Source: Bacteroidota bacterium
Lineage (GTDB): Bacteria; Bacteroidota; Bacteroidia; Chitinophagales; Saprospiraceae
Direction of reading: 5' to 3'
Assembly (NCBI GenBank): GCA_029557915.1
Contig: JAKQHS010000190.1
Location: 1-64,000, forward strand
Length of the DNA stretch: 64,000 nt
A model generated the notes under the pieces. That model was not told the DNA's origin. It saw only the letters and a program-made list of their open reading frames with translations, and did not search any database. Positions within the stretch are counted from its first letter, which is position 1; the number at the start of each line of letters is the position of its first letter. Position numbers and translations under genes: made by a program. Positions 61,380 through 64,000 of this stretch are shown here, piece by piece.

Positions 61380-61470
61380 ACTTTGACTTTTGTGGTAAAT
61401 TAAAGGCTATTCTTAGGGTTGGCCCATAAATTAAAGATTAAGTTAATATTAAATTTTGTATGACGGTCCT

Positions 61471-61815
61471 TTATTCAAACGACAGATTGGAGGAATCCTC
61501 CAGCTGATCCAGTCTTTTGGTCATCTCTTTGGTGATCTCGAGCATGAGCTCCGGATCGGCTTCCAGGGGCTGCAGGCTTTGTTTGAGGGAGGCGATATCT
61601 TTAAACCCATAGATCTCGCAGATCCTTTGCTGATAGACAAAACGCAGGCTGTCTTTATTGGTTAGTACGGAATTGAGGATGATGGTTTCCGCCACCTGGA
61701 GGTCCAGGATGATGTCCCGGTATTCTTCTTTGGATAATTTTCGCTCGTGGGCGCCACAGGAACCGGCCGGGCAGGTCAGGCTGATCAGAAAAGCCAGTCT
61801 AATCATCGCCTTCAT
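61471..61815 (-). CDS. DUF4296-like small lipoprotein
   Basis: A 114-residue protein with a signal peptide and a Cys near 17 or 18 in CPAGSCGAHE, then a helical region EYRDIILDLQVAETIILNSV and FVYQQRICEIYGFKDIASLK, as in DUF4296. The likely start is ATG 61815, which overlaps the SixA stop by 17 nt; ATG 61806 is possible. Function of DUF4296 is unknown. It is coupled to sixA. Confidence 0.7.
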   Translation of the reverse strand: MKAMIRLAFLISLTCPAGSCGAHERKLSKEEYRDIILDLQVAETIILNSVLTNKDSLRFVYQQRICEIYGFKDIASLKQSLQPLEADPELMLEITKEMTKRLDQLEDSSNLSFE

Positions 61816-62308
61816 CCGGCATGAATTGTTTGGGATAGATAAAGTGTTTGAGCGCCGTATGGTCAGGCTGGACGTCTTTCCAGGAGTGGATATTGAGTTG
61901 GACCACCAGGATGCCGCAGGTAGGCACATGGATATGGTCTTCGGAAAAAAGGGCGGCCAGGTAATTCATGGTCGGGTTGTGCCCGAACAAAAAAACAGTA
62001 TCCACGGTATCGGGCAGCTTGCGCAGGATGTCGAAGATGGCTTGTTCGTCCCCTCCATAGATCAGAGGTTCGACCTGCATTTCCTCTTTTTTTATCCCGT
62101 ATTGTTTTCTGAAATATTTGGCGGTCTGACGCGCCCTTTTGGCAGTGGAACTGATGATCAGGTCCGGTTTAAAGCCTCTTTCGGCGAGTATCTTGGCCAT
62201 CAGGGGAGCGGTCACCTTCCCTCTCAGGTTCAGAGGACGGTCAATGTCCGCAAGTCCAGCCTGGTCCCAGCTGGATTTGGCGTGTCTGATGAAGCAGACG
62301 GTTTTCAT
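61799..62308 (-). CDS. sixA: Phosphohistidine phosphatase SixA-like
   Basis: A 169-residue enzyme of the histidine phosphatase superfamily with the RHG motif FIRHAKSSWDQAG (His9), the second motif ISSTAKRARQTAKYF and the closing GHNPTMNYLAALFS with catalytic His. SixA removes phosphate from histidine on signalling proteins such as phosphotransfer domains and PTS components. The final acidic tail PDEGDD is not conserved. Single gene with the DUF4296 protein downstream. Confidence 0.85.
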   Translation of the reverse strand: MKTVCFIRHAKSSWDQAGLADIDRPLNLRGKVTAPLMAKILAERGFKPDLIISSTAKRARQTAKYFRKQYGIKKEEMQVEPLIYGGDEQAIFDILRKLPDTVDTVFLFGHNPTMNYLAALFSEDHIHVPTCGILVVQLNIHSWKDVQPDHTALKHFIYPKQFMPDEGDD

Positions 62309-62770
62309 GGGTCGAGGAGCTTGAAGTACTGTTTGTTCAAAATGAAGATAATATTATTCAGGTTATGATCCTGTCCGCTTCAAAGATAGAGTATGGGATT
62401 CATCTCTTATCAAACCGGGTCCGATAAAATACAGAGGACCCCGGGAAAAGGACAGGAATGGCTTTGAAACTGGCAAAACGCTGAAGTGAACCAGGGATTT
62501 TCTGGATTAGGATCACAGCAGATACACGGAAAGTGAATTTTATATCAAAATGGGTTAAATCAGTGGAAATATTCAATTCTTTTATATATTTAAAACAAAT
62601 TGAATATTTGAGCCATTACCTGGTTTTCATACTGAAGCGTAGACCATCTTTACCGGCTGGTTTAATACATTCCTTATTCCTTTTCCCTTTACCCTTTTTT
62701 CTCGCGGCCCGCAATAACATGCCAGGCATTCATATTCAATCCGTTGTGTCACGAAACAAACAGTTTATAT
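62309..62770. other. Intergenic region before the SusC-family receptor
   Basis: 462 nt with no convincing gene. The right half is A/T rich with a large perfect inverted repeat at 62567-62609. A one-mismatch -7 candidate (AATATTTG) overlaps its right arm. No riboswitch motif seen. Confidence 0.6.
62567..62609. repeat. Perfect 12-bp inverted repeat
   Basis: AAATATTCAATT at 62567-62578 pairs with AATTGAATATTT at 62598-62609, with a 19-nt A/T-rich spacer. It lies 161 nt before the SusC-family ATG. It could be an operator or an RNA hairpin in the leader. Confidence 0.8.
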
Positions 62771-64000
62771 ATGAAAAAACGATTCGCTTTATTGATTTTA
62801 CTCCACCTTAGTCTGGGGGCAGCGCTGGCACAGCGAACCGTCACGGGTACGGTGTCCGACGACCAGGGGGAATTACTCATCGGGGCCAGTGTCCAGGTGA
62901 AAGGGACTACCACAGGAACGCTTACGGATGTGGATGGTCGTTTTTCCATTCAGGTCCCTGAAGAAAATACGGTCCTGATCTTTTCTTATGTCGGGTTTGA
63001 AAGAATGGAAATCGTTGTTGGGAACCAGAGCCATATCGAGGTCATCCTTCAATCGGCAAGCCAGTTGCAGGAAATCATCGTGGTGGGTTACGGAACCCAG
63101 AAAAAAGCGGATTTGACCGGTTCGGTGGCATCCGTTGACGTGCCGAGCATGCTCACCAGACCCGCGGCGGACCTGACGCAAATGTTCCAGGGACGGGTGG
63201 CCGGGGTAGTGTCTTCAGGCTCCAATCAGCCCGGGGGCAATGGATATGTGCGGATTCGGGGGATCAGTTCATTTGGCAGCAATGAACCGCTGGTCATCAT
63301 TGACGGGGTCCAAACCAACGGGACCAATTCCCTTAATCCCAACGACATTGAAAGCGTCAACTTTCTGAAAGACGCTTCCTCCGCTGCGATATATGGCGCA
63401 AGGGGAGCCGGCGGGGTCATTATCATCACGACCAAGAAAGGGGTGCCAAACAAAACCCGCATCACCTATGACGGCTATTACGGCGTCTCCAAAGTGATCC
63501 GCTACCCGGATATGGTGAATACCGCAGAATTGGGACAACTCCTCTGGAAACAGGCCGCGGGGGCGGGAATCGCTCCCTCCTCCCCTCAATATGGAAAAGG
63601 GGCGAGTCCGGTCATACCGGATTATATCCTGGCGGGATCATCCGGCGGTCTATTGGAAGGCAACCCGGCCGTGGATCCGTCCAAGTATGTCTATGATCAA
63701 AACGGCTTTTATCAAATAGTGAGGGCCAACAAGGAAGGCACCGACTGGTTTAAGGAACTCACGCAGACCGCTCCGGCCCAGAGCCATAACCTGAGCGCCT
63801 CGGGCGGCAGCGACCGGGCGATTTACAACCTCAGCCTGGGTTATTATTCGGAAGACGGTTTACAGAAATATACCTTCTATGACCGCTACAGTGCCCGCGC
63901 CAATTCGGAATTCAAACTCGGGAAACGCATCCGTTTTGGAGAGACCCTGTTCGGGTCCTTCCGGAAAAGGAAAGGGTCCGCGGACAATGGAGAAGGCGCC
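62771..64000 (+). CDS. SusC/RagA family TonB-linked outer-membrane protein (5' part)
   Basis: The first 410 codons of a SusC-type receptor; the gene runs off the window. Signal peptide (about 1-20, MKKRFALLILLHLSLGAALA), carboxypeptidase-regulatory-like domain (about 24-95, VTGTVSDDQGELLIGASVQV and VGFERMEIVV), the SusC motif QEIIVVGYGTQKKADLTGSV, plug (about 118-215, YVRIRGISSFGSNEPLVIID and AAIYGARGAGGVIIITTKKG) and the start of the barrel (GETLFGSFRKRKG). SusC proteins import glycans or peptides with a SusD lid; a susD gene should follow outside the window. Confidence 0.95.
   Translation, partial: MKKRFALLILLHLSLGAALAQRTVTGTVSDDQGELLIGASVQVKGTTTGTLTDVDGRFSIQVPEENTVLIFSYVGFERMEIVVGNQSHIEVILQSASQLQEIIVVGYGTQKKADLTGSVASVDVPSMLTRPAADLTQMFQGRVAGVVSSGSNQPGGNGYVRIRGISSFGSNEPLVIIDGVQTNGTNSLNPNDIESVNFLKDASSAAIYGARGAGGVIIITTKKGVPNKTRITYDGYYGVSKVIRYPDMVNTAELGQLLWKQAAGAGIAPSSPQYGKGASPVIPDYILAGSSGGLLEGNPAVDPSKYVYDQNGFYQIVRANKEGTDWFKELTQTAPAQSHNLSASGGSDRAIYNLSLGYYSEDGLQKYTFYDRYSARANSEFKLGKRIRFGETLFGSFRKRKGSADNGEGA

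Noticed and set aside
1-64000. tRNA, rRNA, integrase, transposase or toxin-antitoxin genes
   Set aside because: I scanned the gaps for cloverleaf ends, conserved rRNA words and typical mobile-element products and found none.

Overview
The window comes from a bacterium of the phylum Bacteroidota, most likely near the Saprospiria/Saprospiraceae. The signs are a single-chain SecDF, a type IX secretion (T9SS) sorting domain on a secreted protein, a PorE-like outer-membrane lipoprotein, five TonB-dependent receptors (one of the SusC/RagA type), DUF4249, DUF4296 and DUF6438 proteins, and promoter boxes of the Bacteroidota TAnnTTTG type rather than sigma70 boxes. The lineage below phylum is inference. 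GC is a little above 50 % by eye, and I see no integrase, transposase, prophage, CRISPR array, rRNA or tRNA. This is dense chromosomal core with a few lineage-specific genes.

Layout. 1-2160: a tandem heptamer repeat array that supplies the ilvE stop codon, ilvE, and a divergent small gene resembling the polymerase III psi subunit (HolD). 2161-8099: envelope biogenesis (PorE-like protein, secDF) and a Kbp-type BON-LysM protein. 8092-16661: TonB receptor, T9SS substrate, small unknown protein, mutS and a helix-hairpin-helix/beta-barrel protein. 16751-20871: yidC, DUF6438 lipoprotein, gpsA and a small membrane-anchored protein. 20868-23568: a long regulatory gap with a duplicated composite motif, then a haem/haemoglobin-type TonB receptor. 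23690-26614: three genes centred on coiled coils (DUF2130 nuclease-like, coiled coil, PspA-like membrane protein). 26673-34110: two tandem GH20-like hydrolases, a lone OmpA domain, purU, a sugar porter, a GH-A clan hydrolase coupled to a glycosyltransferase. 34133-39058: M28 peptidase, DUF2892 protein, TonB receptor plus DUF4249 lipoprotein. 39120-43770: one long leftward run ccmB-ccmC-ccmD-glutamate dehydrogenase-Lrp-TraB. 43906-50989: amidase, LuxE-like enzyme, lipoprotein, saccharopine dehydrogenase-like enzyme and a YdiJ-like FAD/Fe-S dehydrogenase. 50991-58014: folP-amidohydrolase-tamB. 58282-62308: M23 protein, a PhoP/PhoR-like two-component pair, DUF4296 protein and SixA. 62771-end: the start of a SusC-family receptor.

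How the genes fit together. Much of the window serves the cell envelope: Sec export and insertion (SecDF, YidC), outer-membrane and T9SS functions (PorE-like, TamB), peptidoglycan (amidase, M23, LysM/BON) and nutrient import (TonB receptors, sugar porter, hydrolases). Nitrogen and amino-acid metabolism appears in ilvE, glutamate dehydrogenase with its adjacent Lrp regulator, and the saccharopine dehydrogenase-like enzyme.

The strongest leads for something not yet described are the DUF2130/coiled-coil/PspA-like trio (23690-26614), the HolD-like gene (1603-2112), the duplicated TTAAACCC-N7-GCAATAGA motif before the haem-type receptor, the heptamer/octamer arrays placed at gene ends, and several promoters so close to start codons that the mRNAs would be leaderless or nearly so. 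All function calls are by reading motifs; no database search was run.
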